Shown: positions 47,442 through 56,104 of the stretch, piece by piece
How positions within the stretch are numbered: position 1 is the first letter of the stretch
Layout of the letters: each line of letters opens with the position of its first letter
Source of the DNA: Microbacterium sp. 1S1
Lineage (GTDB): Bacteria > Actinomycetota > Actinomycetes > Actinomycetales > Microbacteriaceae
Reading direction: 5' to 3'
Assembly: GCF_008271365.1 (NCBI RefSeq)
Contig: NZ_CP043430.1
Coordinates: 1,736,001 to 1,800,000, forward strand
Length of the DNA: 64,000 nucleotides
The notes under the pieces: model-generated
Database searches by the model: none
The model's input: the letters and a program-made list of their open reading frames with translations, nothing else
What the model was told of the DNA's origin: nothing
Made by a program: the position numbers and the translations under genes

Positions 47442-49304
47442 ATGCAGTTCCACCACCACGGCTATGTGTCCGGAGACCCGCGCGTGCAGGACGCCGCCGG
47501 GACCGGGATCGACCGCCCCGCCGACCTGCCTGACGAGGTCGACGTCCTCATCGTCGGCTCCGGCCCCGCGGGCATGCTGCTCGCCGCACAGATGTCGCAG
47601 TACCCCGACATCACGACCCGCATCATCGAGAAGCGGGAGGGCCGCCTCGTCCTCGGGCAGGCCGACGGCATCCAACCCCGCAGCGTGGAGACCTTTCAAG
47701 CCTTCGGGTTCGCCGAGCGCATCATCGCCGAGGCCTACAACATCGGCTGGATGAACTTCTGGGGCCCCGACCCCGAGCACCCCGATCGGATCGTGCGGAC
47801 CACCCGCACCGCCGACTACGCCTACGACATCTGCGAGTTCCCGCACCTCATCGTCAACCAGGCGCGCGTGCTCGACTACTTCGCCGAAGCGGCGGCCAAC
47901 GGCCCTGCACGGATCGTGCCGGACTACGGCGTCGAGTTCCTCGGCCTCACCGTGCACGAGGAGGGCGACTACCCGGTCGAGGTGCGCGTCCGTCACGTCG
48001 GCGAGGCGGAGGAGCGCGTCGTCCGGGCGAAGTACGTCGTGGGCTGCGACGGGGCGCGGAGCGGCGTGCGCCAGGCGATCGGGCGCACGCACGTCGGCGC
48101 CAGCGCCGCGCACGCCTGGGGCGTGATGGACGTGCTGGTCAACACCGACTTCCCGGACTGGCGCACCAAGTGCGCGATCAACTCGAAGGCCGGCAACATC
48201 CTGCACATCCCGCGGGAGGGCGGCTACCTCAGCCGCATGTACATCGACCTCGGCGAGGTCGCCGCCGACGACGACCACCGGGTACGCCAGACGCCCATCG
48301 AGGAGATCATCCGGCGCGCGAACGCGATCCTCCACCCGTACACGCTCGATGTGAAGCAGGTCGCGTGGCACAGCGTCTATGAGGTCGGACACCGCGTGAC
48401 GGATGGCTTCGACGACGTCGATCCCGGTGTCGACCGCAGCCCGCGGGTGTTCCTTACCGGCGACGCCTGCCACACGCACAGCGCCAAGGCCGGGCAGGGA
48501 ATGAACGTGTCGATGCAGGACGGCTTCAACCTCGGCTGGAAGCTCGGGTCGGTGCTGAGCGGCCGTGCGCCGGAGTCGCTGCTCGCCACGTACGGTGCCG
48601 AGCGCCGCCCGGTGGCGCAGCAGCTCATCGACTTCGACCGCGAGTGGTCCAGCCTCATGGCGCGCAAGCCCGAGGAGATCTCCGACCCGAACGAGCTGGC
48701 CACGTACTACCTCGCGACGGCCGAGTTCCCGTCCGGGTTCATGACGCAGTACACGTCCTCCATGATCACCGGCACGGACGCCCACCAGGCGCTCGCGGTC
48801 GGGTACCCGTTGGGCAAGCGCTTCAAGTCGGCGGAGGTCGTGCGCGTCGGCGACGGCAACGTCATCCACCTCGGGCACCACGCCAAGGCCGACGGGCGGT
48901 GGCGTGTCTACGCGTTCGGCGACCGAAGCGGGCAGGCGCTCGCGGCGTGGGCGGAGGAGGCGGCACCGGTGTTCGCTCGGTTCACGCCCGCGGACGCCGA
49001 CGCCGACGCCGTGTTCGACGTGAAGGCCGTGTATCAGCAGCCCTTCGAGGAGGTCGAGGTCACGACCACTCCCGACCTGTTCCAGCCGAAGACCGGCCCG
49101 CTCGGACTCACCGACTGGGAGAAGGTCTACGCGGCCGGCCCGAGCAAGTGGTGCGGCACGGACATCTTCGAGGCACGGGAGCTGTCCCGCGACGGCGTCG
49201 TGATCGTCGTACGACCGGACCAGTACGTCGCCGCGATCCTGCCGCTGGACGGCGTGGACGAGCTGGCGGACTTCCTGGACGGGGCGCTCCTCCCCGCACA
49301 CTGA
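47442..49304 (+). CDS. FAD-dependent aromatic monooxygenase (phenol hydroxylase / 3-hydroxybenzoate 4-monooxygenase type)
   Basis: 620 residues from the ATG at 47442. FAD site VDVLIVGSGPAGMLLAAQMS (~34-53), the DG motif VVGCDGARSGVRQAIG, and the GD motif VFLTGDACHTHSAKAGQGMN. A C-terminal thioredoxin-like domain (about 450-620), as in phenol 2-monooxygenases, ends the protein. It ortho-hydroxylates a phenolic acid using NAD(P)H and oxygen. Under the tandem IclR operators. Whether it feeds the neighbouring hpa operon or a protocatechuate path is not decided by sequence. Confidence 0.88.
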   Translation: MQFHHHGYVSGDPRVQDAAGTGIDRPADLPDEVDVLIVGSGPAGMLLAAQMSQYPDITTRIIEKREGRLVLGQADGIQPRSVETFQAFGFAERIIAEAYNIGWMNFWGPDPEHPDRIVRTTRTADYAYDICEFPHLIVNQARVLDYFAEAAANGPARIVPDYGVEFLGLTVHEEGDYPVEVRVRHVGEAEERVVRAKYVVGCDGARSGVRQAIGRTHVGASAAHAWGVMDVLVNTDFPDWRTKCAINSKAGNILHIPREGGYLSRMYIDLGEVAADDDHRVRQTPIEEIIRRANAILHPYTLDVKQVAWHSVYEVGHRVTDGFDDVDPGVDRSPRVFLTGDACHTHSAKAGQGMNVSMQDGFNLGWKLGSVLSGRAPESLLATYGAERRPVAQQLIDFDREWSSLMARKPEEISDPNELATYYLATAEFPSGFMTQYTSSMITGTDAHQALAVGYPLGKRFKSAEVVRVGDGNVIHLGHHAKADGRWRVYAFGDRSGQALAAWAEEAAPVFARFTPADADADAVFDVKAVYQQPFEEVEVTTTPDLFQPKTGPLGLTDWEKVYAAGPSKWCGTDIFEARELSRDGVVIVVRPDQYVAAILPLDGVDELADFLDGALLPAH

Positions 49305-49398
49305 GTCCCTTCGGGGCGGGTCGGCCTCTGGCGGGTGTCGGAGGCCGCGCGTACTGTGAGGGCCGACGGGCGAGGGCGCCCGACAGGAGGAGAGCGTG

Positions 49399-49779
49399 AT
49401 GGACTGGAAGATCGAACTCATCTTCGTGCCGGTCAGCGATGTCGACCGGGCGAAGGACTTCTACGTGAAGATCGGCTTCAATGCCGACCATGACCAGGTG
49501 CCGTACGAGGGGCTGCGCTTCGTGCAGATGACGCCACCGGGATCGGCATGCTCGATCGCCTTCGGGACGGGGCTCGACACGCGGCTCGCGCCGGGACAGC
49601 AGAACACGATCCAGGTGGTCGTCCCCGATGCCGACGAAGCTCTCGCCCATCTCCGAGGCCTGGGTGTGGAGGCCGAGGGCGTCGACGAGCAGGACTGGGG
49701 GCGGTTCGTCCGCTTCGACGACCCGGACGGAAACACCTGGACCCTGCAGGAGATCCCGGACTACAGCGCCCAGGGGTGA
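49399..49779 (+). CDS. VOC family protein
   Basis: 126 residues from the ATG at 49399 (GTG at 49396 adjacent), with AGGAGGAGAG upstream. Single VOC domain: ELIFVPVSDVDRAKDFYVKI ... DDPDGNTWTLQEIP. Resembles glyoxalase superfamily proteins of unknown substrate. Downstream of the monooxygenase with a 94-base gap, possibly co-regulated. Confidence 0.85.
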   Translation: MDWKIELIFVPVSDVDRAKDFYVKIGFNADHDQVPYEGLRFVQMTPPGSACSIAFGTGLDTRLAPGQQNTIQVVVPDADEALAHLRGLGVEAEGVDEQDWGRFVRFDDPDGNTWTLQEIPDYSAQG

Positions 49780-50445
49780 CGGGGCCCGCAGCCCGGTTCC
49801 GGGGTGTGCGGGGTGTGCCGGGTGACGGTTCCGGGGTGTGCCGGGTGACGGTTCCGGGGTGTGCCGGGTGACGGTTGCACGACCGCGTCGCGGTTGCACG
49901 ACCAGGGACGGGTTGTTGCCGTGCAGCTGTCGCCGGGTCGTGCCTGTGCACTGAGCCCGTGCGATCGGGCGGCGGATGCGGCGACGGCTGCACGATTCCG
50001 TGACGAGTGCACGACCTGGGGTCGACCCCGGTCCTGCAAACGTCCACCGGTCGTGCTGGTGTGCCGGGCGTCGGACGACGTGCCGGGTGCGCGACCCTGT
50101 GCCGTGTGCATGCCTGTGTGCCGTGTGCATGCCTGTGTGCCGTGTGCATGACTGTGTGCCGGGTGCGACCTGTGCCGTGTGCATGCCTGTGTGCCGGGTG
50201 CACAACCTTGTGCCGGGTGCACAACCTTGTGCCGGGTGCACGACGAGAACCCGGTTCTCGGCGGGCGTCTGTGCGACGGTCGTGCAGGGGAGAGAGGCCT
50301 CTCGGGTGCGTGTGGGCCGGGCCGCGACGCATGCACGATCGGGCGACGTGTGTACGGCTGGGTGAGGGGTTCTCGTCGTGCGGGCGGAACCGGGTCGTGC
50401 AGGTGTAACGAGGACCGGGATGCCGCAGCGCACCAGGTCGCGGGA
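49780..50445. repeat. Repeat-filled intergenic region
   Basis: No credible gene in 666 bases. Three kinds of repeat are visible. A 23-base unit starting TGTGCCGGGTGACGGTTCC occurs about 2.7 times from 49814. A degenerate 17-21-base unit of the form GTGTGCCGTGTGCATGCCT or GTGCCGGGTGCACAACCTT occurs about eight times between 50098 and 50245. The heptamer TGCACGA/TCGTGCA occurs eight times across the whole gap. The first of these is at 49876. Confidence 0.7.
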
Positions 50446-51294
50446 TCAGGCGATGCGCGTGGCTCCGCCGGAGACGACGAGGCCGCCGGAGGTCGGGATG
50501 GCGACGCGGAGTTCGCTCGGCCGTCCGACGTGGGCGCCCTGACGGATGCGGATGGTGTCTCCGGGGTAGCCCTGTGCCCGCAGGTAGGCCCCGACAGAGG
50601 CCGCCGCGGAGCCGGTCGCCGGGTCCTCGGTGATGCGCCCCACCGGGAAGAGGTTACGGGCCTCGATCTCGGCCGGGTCCTCGGCATGGAGCACCGTCAC
50701 CGTGCCGTGCCAGCCCTGTGCGCGCATGAGGGCGGCGACCTCGGCGGGGGAGAAGCGGAACTGGTGGAACAGCTCGCGGTCGGCGACGAAGAGGATCGGG
50801 TGCCAGTTGCCCGCGAATGCCTCGCGGACCGGGAAGCGCGCGTCCACGTCGGCGACCTCCATCCCGAGCAGTCCGAGGAGCCGATCGCGCACCGCGGCGT
50901 CGAGGTCCCGCACGTCCGGCTCGACGCTCGTGAACGACACGGTGACCCGGCCGTCCGCGTCGGCGAACGACTCCATCGACACGGCTCCGGCCGCGGTCTC
51001 GAACACGACGGTCCCCGGTCCTTGCCGTTCCGCGAGGGCCACCGCGGTCGCGACGGTGGCGTGCCCGCAGAACGGCACTTCCGCGGCCGGCGACCAGTAC
51101 CGCACCCGGAACCGGGAGCCGTCGGCCGCGGCGTCCTGGACGAACGCGGTCTCCGAGTACCCGACGTCGGCCGCGATCCGCTGCATGTCCGCATCGTCGA
51201 GTCCGTCCGCGGCGAGCACGACCCCGGCGGGGTTGCCGCCGTCCGGCGTCGCGGCGAAGGCGCTGTAGCGCAGGACCTCGGGAGCATCCGTCAT
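50446..51294 (-). CDS. PhzF family isomerase/epimerase-like protein
   Basis: 282 residues. The PhzF fold signature is clear: YSAFAATPDGGNPAGVVLAA, the catalytic Glu in YSETAFVQ, the half-repeat PAAEVPFCGHATVATAVAL and EDPATGSAAASVGAYL. The family includes diaminopimelate-epimerase-like isomerases; the substrate of this member is unknown. A single PhzF gene does not imply phenazine synthesis. Confidence 0.9.
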   Translation of the reverse strand: MTDAPEVLRYSAFAATPDGGNPAGVVLAADGLDDADMQRIAADVGYSETAFVQDAAADGSRFRVRYWSPAAEVPFCGHATVATAVALAERQGPGTVVFETAAGAVSMESFADADGRVTVSFTSVEPDVRDLDAAVRDRLLGLLGMEVADVDARFPVREAFAGNWHPILFVADRELFHQFRFSPAEVAALMRAQGWHGTVTVLHAEDPAEIEARNLFPVGRITEDPATGSAAASVGAYLRAQGYPGDTIRIRQGAHVGRPSELRVAIPTSGGLVVSGGATRIA

Positions 51295-51321
51295 TCCGGG
51301 AGCCTATCGGCCCCAGAGAGG

Positions 51322-53049
51322 TCACGAGTTCACGCGGATGATCTCCTGCTGATACGGCGCGATCACGTCGCCGGAGATCCGGAGATCGAGGACGAGGAAG
51401 CGTCGGGTCGCCGAGTCCTCCGCCGCCCACGTCTCCAGGCGGTCCAGGTCGGCAAGGGTCCGCACGACCACTCCCTCGGCACCGACCGCGGCGCCGAACG
51501 CGGCGAAATCGACCTCGGGGATGCGCATGGGTCCTTCGGCCAGGCCCTTCAGCCCGTAGAGGTTGACCTCGGCACCGTAGGCGGCGTCGTTCCAGACGAC
51601 GGCCATTCCGCGTCCGCCCGCCGCCCGCACGGCCGATTCGAGGTCGGCGATCGCCATCAGTCCGCCGCCGTCGCCGGAGGTGAGGACGATGGTCGCGTCA
51701 CGCCGGGCCAGGGCTGCTCCGACCACGCTGGGCCAGCCCTGTCCGATCGACTGGAACGCGGTGCCGATCATCATCATCCGGTCGGGCGCGGCGACCGGCC
51801 AGTACATGTTCGCCCAGCCGATGAAATGCCCGCCGTCCGACACCACGACGCGGTCCTGGGGGAGGAGTTCGGCGATCCGGCGTGCGGCGGAACGCGGGTC
51901 GAGGCGGCCGTCCGGCGCGAGGTCGTCCCCGGGCTCGTACGCGCGGGCCGCGACGACATCGACCGTCTCCCGCCAGGGTCGGGCGGGCGCAACTGCGGAG
52001 TCCGCGCCCGACACGCCGCCGGAGTCGGGGGCGGCGCCGGCGAGTCCGGCGGCATCTCCGAAGTCGTGCCCGGAGGAGAGGCGGGCGACGAGGGCCTCGG
52101 CCGCGAGGCGAGCGTCGGCGCGCACGAAGCCGCCGACGTGGGCGTGGGTCGCGGCCGGGGCCGTGTCGATCTGGAACACCCGGGTGCCGGGCGCGAACAG
52201 GTCGCCGAAGCGCATCGTGAACTGGTTGAGGCTGGCGCCGAAGACCACCGCGACGTCGGCGGTCCGCACGAGCTCCATCGCCCCCTCGGCGCCGAAGCCG
52301 CCGGTGACGCCGAGATCGTACCGGGCGTCAGGGAAGATGCCGCGGCCGAGGGCGGACGACGCGGTGAGAGCCCCCGTGCGTGCAGCGAGCTCGCCCAGAG
52401 CCGCACCGGCGCCGGCCAGCCAGGCCCCGCGGCCGGCGAGGAGGAACGGGCGCTCGGCGTCGCGCAGGGCGGCGGCGATCTCGTCCAGCATCCCGTCCGC
52501 GAAGGCGCCGCGCGGCGCGAGCGGAACCGGCAGCCGTGGCGCCGGGGCCGCGGGAACCTCTCCCGCCTCGAGCGCGGCGACGTCGTAGGGGATCGCGAGT
52601 ACGACCGGCACGCGGTAGGTGAGGGCATGCTCGACGGCGATGACGGTCGTCGCGGCGGCATCCGTCCGGCCGACGGTATAGGTGCGCGCTCCCACGGCCG
52701 ACGCCAGGGCGATCTGATCGACATCCCACGGTCGGGGCCCCGACGTCGGCTCGTCGCCGACGACGAGGACCAACGGCACGTGCGCCTGGACGGCCTCGGC
52801 GAGCGCGGTGATCGTGTTCGTGAAGCCGGCGCCGTATGTGGAGGTCCCGGCAGCGATGCGGCCGGAGGCGCGGAAGTGCGCGTCGGCCGCCACCACCGCG
52901 CCTTGCTCGTGTCGGACGGCGGTGAAGACGGCGTCGGTCTGCTTCTCGAGCGCGTCGAGGAAGTAGGCGTTGCCGTTGCCCATGACGCCGAAGACGGCAT
53001 CGACGTGCTGGGCGAGGGTGAGGGCGACGTGCGCGGAGACGGAGGGCAT
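51322..53049 (-). CDS. Thiamine-diphosphate-dependent enzyme (acetolactate synthase-like)
   Basis: 575 residues with the three ThDP domains: N-terminal Pyr domain (FGVMGNGNAYFLDALEKQ, catalytic Glu in AVRHEQGAVVAADA), a central domain (about 195-320) and C-terminal PP domain with GDGGGLMAIADLESAVRAAG and NDAAYGAEVN. Such stand-alone enzymes include benzoylformate, phenylpyruvate and oxalyl-CoA decarboxylases or carboligases. Location among aromatic genes makes a 2-oxoacid decarboxylase plausible, but specificity is open. Confidence 0.85.
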   Translation of the reverse strand: MPSVSAHVALTLAQHVDAVFGVMGNGNAYFLDALEKQTDAVFTAVRHEQGAVVAADAHFRASGRIAAGTSTYGAGFTNTITALAEAVQAHVPLVLVVGDEPTSGPRPWDVDQIALASAVGARTYTVGRTDAAATTVIAVEHALTYRVPVVLAIPYDVAALEAGEVPAAPAPRLPVPLAPRGAFADGMLDEIAAALRDAERPFLLAGRGAWLAGAGAALGELAARTGALTASSALGRGIFPDARYDLGVTGGFGAEGAMELVRTADVAVVFGASLNQFTMRFGDLFAPGTRVFQIDTAPAATHAHVGGFVRADARLAAEALVARLSSGHDFGDAAGLAGAAPDSGGVSGADSAVAPARPWRETVDVVAARAYEPGDDLAPDGRLDPRSAARRIAELLPQDRVVVSDGGHFIGWANMYWPVAAPDRMMMIGTAFQSIGQGWPSVVGAALARRDATIVLTSGDGGGLMAIADLESAVRAAGGRGMAVVWNDAAYGAEVNLYGLKGLAEGPMRIPEVDFAAFGAAVGAEGVVVRTLADLDRLETWAAEDSATRRFLVLDLRISGDVIAPYQQEIIRVNS

Positions 53050-53208
53050 GGGAAAGCCTTTCGAGACAGGGACGGAGAAGGGGATCCGTATGTGTCTCGC
53101 CCTCGCGGCGATGCGAGGTGCTTCGTGCCTCTTTTTCAGGCACCGGCGGGGCCGGACCTGCCCAGTCTAGCGGCGGCTCCGCCGGAGCGGATGCGCGAGA
53201 ATGGACTG

Positions 53209-53718
53209 ATGACGGATGCATCGATCGAGCGCGAGACGCTCACGTGGGACGGCTTCGGCGCGGCGACGCGAGACCTGGCGCGGAACATCGTCGCGACGGG
53301 CTTCGAGCCGGAGGTCGTCGTGGCCATCGCCCGCGGCGGGCTGCTCCCCGCGGGGGCCATCGCGTACGGGCTCGGGGTGAAGAACTGCGGCGCGATCAAC
53401 GTCGAGTTCTACACCGGCATCGGCACGGTGCTGGCTGCGCCGGAGGTGCTGCCGCCCGCTCTCGACATGGACTACCTCGACGGCCGTCGTGTGCTGCTCG
53501 TGGACGACGTCGCCGACTCGGGGCGCACCCTCGCGCTTGCTGTGCAGCTGCTGCAGGAGAAGGGCGCCGACGTGCGGTCGGTCACGATCTACACGAAGCC
53601 GTCGACGATCATCCAGCCGGACTTCGCGTGGAAGGACACCGACCGCTGGATCGACTTCCCGTGGTCGTTCCGCGGCACCGTGCGCCAGGAGGACGAGGGG
53701 CTGCCGCCCACGGCCTGA
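53209..53718 (+). CDS. Phosphoribosyltransferase (xanthine/hypoxanthine PRTase-like)
   Basis: 169 residues from the ATG at 53209. Type I PRTase: VVAIARGGLLPAGAIAYGLG, INVEFYTGIG and the PRPP loop RRVLLVDDVADSGRTLALAV. Probably salvages a purine base. Short of a database comparison it cannot be called gpt or hpt. No ribosome site is obvious, so the transcript may be leaderless. Confidence 0.88.
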   Translation: MTDASIERETLTWDGFGAATRDLARNIVATGFEPEVVVAIARGGLLPAGAIAYGLGVKNCGAINVEFYTGIGTVLAAPEVLPPALDMDYLDGRRVLLVDDVADSGRTLALAVQLLQEKGADVRSVTIYTKPSTIIQPDFAWKDTDRWIDFPWSFRGTVRQEDEGLPPTA

Positions 53719-55257
53719 TCAGGTGTCGTCCGCCGCACCGCGCCGCAGGGCAAGGAGGGTCTGGATCGTGTCGGCCTCCGCGGCGGTCTTGTCGGGACGG
53801 TAGGCCTTGACCCGGGCGAACCGGAGGGCGAGGCCGCCGGGGTACCGCGGGGAGCGCTGCACGCCGTCGATCGCGATCTCGACCACGAGCTCCGGGCGGA
53901 GGAACACGGTCGATGCGGAGCGGTGGGTCTCGTGCGCCGGGAACTCGTCGGTCTGCCACTGCAGCAGTGCGTCGGTGAGGCCTTTGAACGTCTTGCCCAC
54001 CATCACGAAGCCGCCGGGGTCACCGAAGTCGCCCTCCGGATCCCGGGCGCCGAGGTGCAGGTTCGACAGCCATCCGCGCCGGCGCCCCGACCCCCACTCC
54101 GCGCCGAGCACGACGAGGTCGAACGTGAGGACGGGCTTCACCTTGACCCAGGACTTGCCGCGCCGACCGGCCGCGTAGGGTGCATCGACGGCCTTCACCA
54201 CCACGCCCTCGTGACCGGCCGCCAGTGCCTCGCGGGACAGCCTCTCGGATTCTTCGGCGTCGTCGGTGACGATCCCGGGCATCCGCCACTCACCGGCGAC
54301 CTCCGCCAGCACCTCCTGACGGACCGACAGTGGCTCGTCCAGCAGATCGCGGCCGTCGACGTGCAGCACGTCGAAGAACCAGGGCCGCAGAGCGAGTTCG
54401 CGCGCGGCGTCCGCTCCGAACCGAGACATGGTCTCCTGGAACGGCCGAGGGCCGCCGTCCTCGTCGAGCGCGAGCGTCTCGCCATCGAGGATGAGCTCCT
54501 GTGCGGGGAGGCCGCGCACGATCTCGACGATCTCGGGAAGGCGATGGGTGACGTCCGCAAGGCTGCGCGTGTAGATCCCCACCTCGTCGCCGTGGCGGTG
54601 GACCTGGATGCGTGCCCCGTCGAGCTTGTACTCGACCGAGGCCCGTCCGGTGATCTCCAGGGCGGCCGTGGGAGTCGGCGCCGTGGCCGCGAGCATCGGG
54701 AGCACCGGGCGTCCCACGCGGAGACCGACCTCGTCGAGGGCTCCCTCGGCACCGGTGAGCGCGAGCAGTGCCGTCTCGCCGAGGTCGCCGGAGAGCATCG
54801 CGGCTCGACGGACGGAGGCGGCGGGGGCCTCGGCGGCACGGGCGATCGCGTCGAGCAGCACCCCGCCCAGGGCTCCCGTCCGCAGCTCCCCGAGCATCGC
54901 TCTGGTCAAGAAGTCCCACTCGGCGGGTGTGGAGCGGGCGGCGAGGTCGTGCAGCAGTTCGCTGCGGACCCCGGCCGACCCGGAGCCGGAGGTGCGGGCG
55001 AGAGCGTCGAAGGCATGGTCGACGTCGGCGATGGTCAGGGTCGGGGTCGCGGTGTGGTCGATCGCGAGGGTCGCGAGCCCTCGCCAGCCGACGCCCAGGC
55101 GGCCCTGGCGCGGGGCCGCGAGCAGCAGGCCGACGAGGGGCGCGATGTCGTCGGTCTCCGCCCGGCGCAGGAGTGCAGCGATCGCCTCGATCTTGGCCAG
55201 GCGGGACGAGGTCGCGGCGACCCGGTCGGTGGTGGTGACGAGCTCCGAGAGCAGCAT
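53719..55257 (-). CDS. ligB: ATP-dependent DNA ligase, LigB type
   Basis: 512 residues from the ATG at 55257. An N-terminal DNA-binding domain (about 1-190) is followed by the nucleotidyltransferase domain with the adenylation Lys211 in VEYKLDGARIQVHRHG and motif III/IIIa (PWFFDVLHVDGRDLL), motif IV (GHEGVVVKAVD) and motif V (KSWVKVKPV). The C-terminal OB domain ends near RFARVKAYRPDKTAAEADT. Length and N-domain match mycobacterial LigB; the replicative NAD ligase is elsewhere. Confidence 0.92.
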   Translation of the reverse strand: MLLSELVTTTDRVAATSSRLAKIEAIAALLRRAETDDIAPLVGLLLAAPRQGRLGVGWRGLATLAIDHTATPTLTIADVDHAFDALARTSGSGSAGVRSELLHDLAARSTPAEWDFLTRAMLGELRTGALGGVLLDAIARAAEAPAASVRRAAMLSGDLGETALLALTGAEGALDEVGLRVGRPVLPMLAATAPTPTAALEITGRASVEYKLDGARIQVHRHGDEVGIYTRSLADVTHRLPEIVEIVRGLPAQELILDGETLALDEDGGPRPFQETMSRFGADAARELALRPWFFDVLHVDGRDLLDEPLSVRQEVLAEVAGEWRMPGIVTDDAEESERLSREALAAGHEGVVVKAVDAPYAAGRRGKSWVKVKPVLTFDLVVLGAEWGSGRRRGWLSNLHLGARDPEGDFGDPGGFVMVGKTFKGLTDALLQWQTDEFPAHETHRSASTVFLRPELVVEIAIDGVQRSPRYPGGLALRFARVKAYRPDKTAAEADTIQTLLALRRGAADDT

Positions 55258-55324
55258 GCGGGCATCATGCCACCGGGGACGGACACCGCACGAGACGGTT
55301 GACAGCAGTGGCCGCCGTCGTCGG

Positions 55325-56095
55325 TCAGCGCCCGCGGAACTCCGGTTTCCGCTTCTCCTGGAACGCGGCGAAGCCCTCCCGGTAGTCGTCGGTGTCGCAC
55401 AGGGCGGCCTGGGCCGCGTTCTCGACCTCGATGGACTCCCAGAGCGTGAGCCGCTCGTCACGGATGCGGGCGATGAGCTCCTTGCTGGCCCGGAAGGCAG
55501 CCGTGGCGCCGTGGGCGGCCGCGGCGGCGGTGGCCATCGCGGCGGCGAGCACCTCGTCGTCCGGGAGCACCTGCGAGAACAGCCCCGAACGCACGGCCTC
55601 GGTGCCGGTCATGAGCCGTCCCGTGTAGATCAGGTCGAGCGTCTTGTGCGGGCCGAGCCGGTCGAGGAACAGGGCGTGACCGCCGGAGTCGAGGGTCGCG
55701 CCGAGCGCCGCGAACGGGGATCCGATCTTCGCCGACTCCGCGACGTACACGACGTCCGTCGCGATGAGCAGCCCGAGTCCCACGCCCAGGCAGGCGCCGT
55801 GGGCGACGGCGAAGGTGGGCGCGGGGAAGCGGGACATCCGCTGCAGCAGCGGTGTCACCCGCCCGCCGAGGTAGCCGAGCACGTCGTCGTTGCGCGGATC
55901 GACGGCGGAGATGTCCCGGCCGGCGCAGAACGCCCGTCCTTCACCGCGGAGCAGCAGCGCCCGCACCCCGGCGGCCTCGGCCTCCCGGTACGCGGCGTCG
56001 AGCTCCGCGAGCGCGGCCTCGTCCAGGGCGTTGAGCTTCGCGGGGGCGTCGAGCACCACGGTGGCGACGTCGTCGGCGATGGCGAGATCGATCAT
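55325..56095 (-). CDS. paaG: Enoyl-CoA hydratase/isomerase, probable PaaG (epoxyphenylacetyl-CoA isomerase)
   Basis: 256-residue crotonase-fold protein. Oxyanion-hole pieces: EGRAFCAGRDISA and HGACLGVGLGLLIATD. The catalytic region reads GATLDSGGHALFLDRLG, with Asp rather than a Glu pair, closer to isomerases such as PaaG than to hydratases. It lies nine bases after paaE and is the last gene of the paa operon. paaF remains an alternative. Confidence 0.8.
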   Translation of the reverse strand: MIDLAIADDVATVVLDAPAKLNALDEAALAELDAAYREAEAAGVRALLLRGEGRAFCAGRDISAVDPRNDDVLGYLGGRVTPLLQRMSRFPAPTFAVAHGACLGVGLGLLIATDVVYVAESAKIGSPFAALGATLDSGGHALFLDRLGPHKTLDLIYTGRLMTGTEAVRSGLFSQVLPDDEVLAAAMATAAAAAHGATAAFRASKELIARIRDERLTLWESIEVENAAQAALCDTDDYREGFAAFQEKRKPEFRGR

Positions 56096-56104
56096 CAGGA
56101 CTCC

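Noticed and set aside
50098..50245. CRISPR-like repeats
   Set aside because: Units of 17-21 bases are degenerate and abut one another, without unique spacers or cas genes.
50446..51294. Phenazine biosynthesis
   Set aside because: A lone PhzF-family gene without other phz genes is not evidence for phenazine production.
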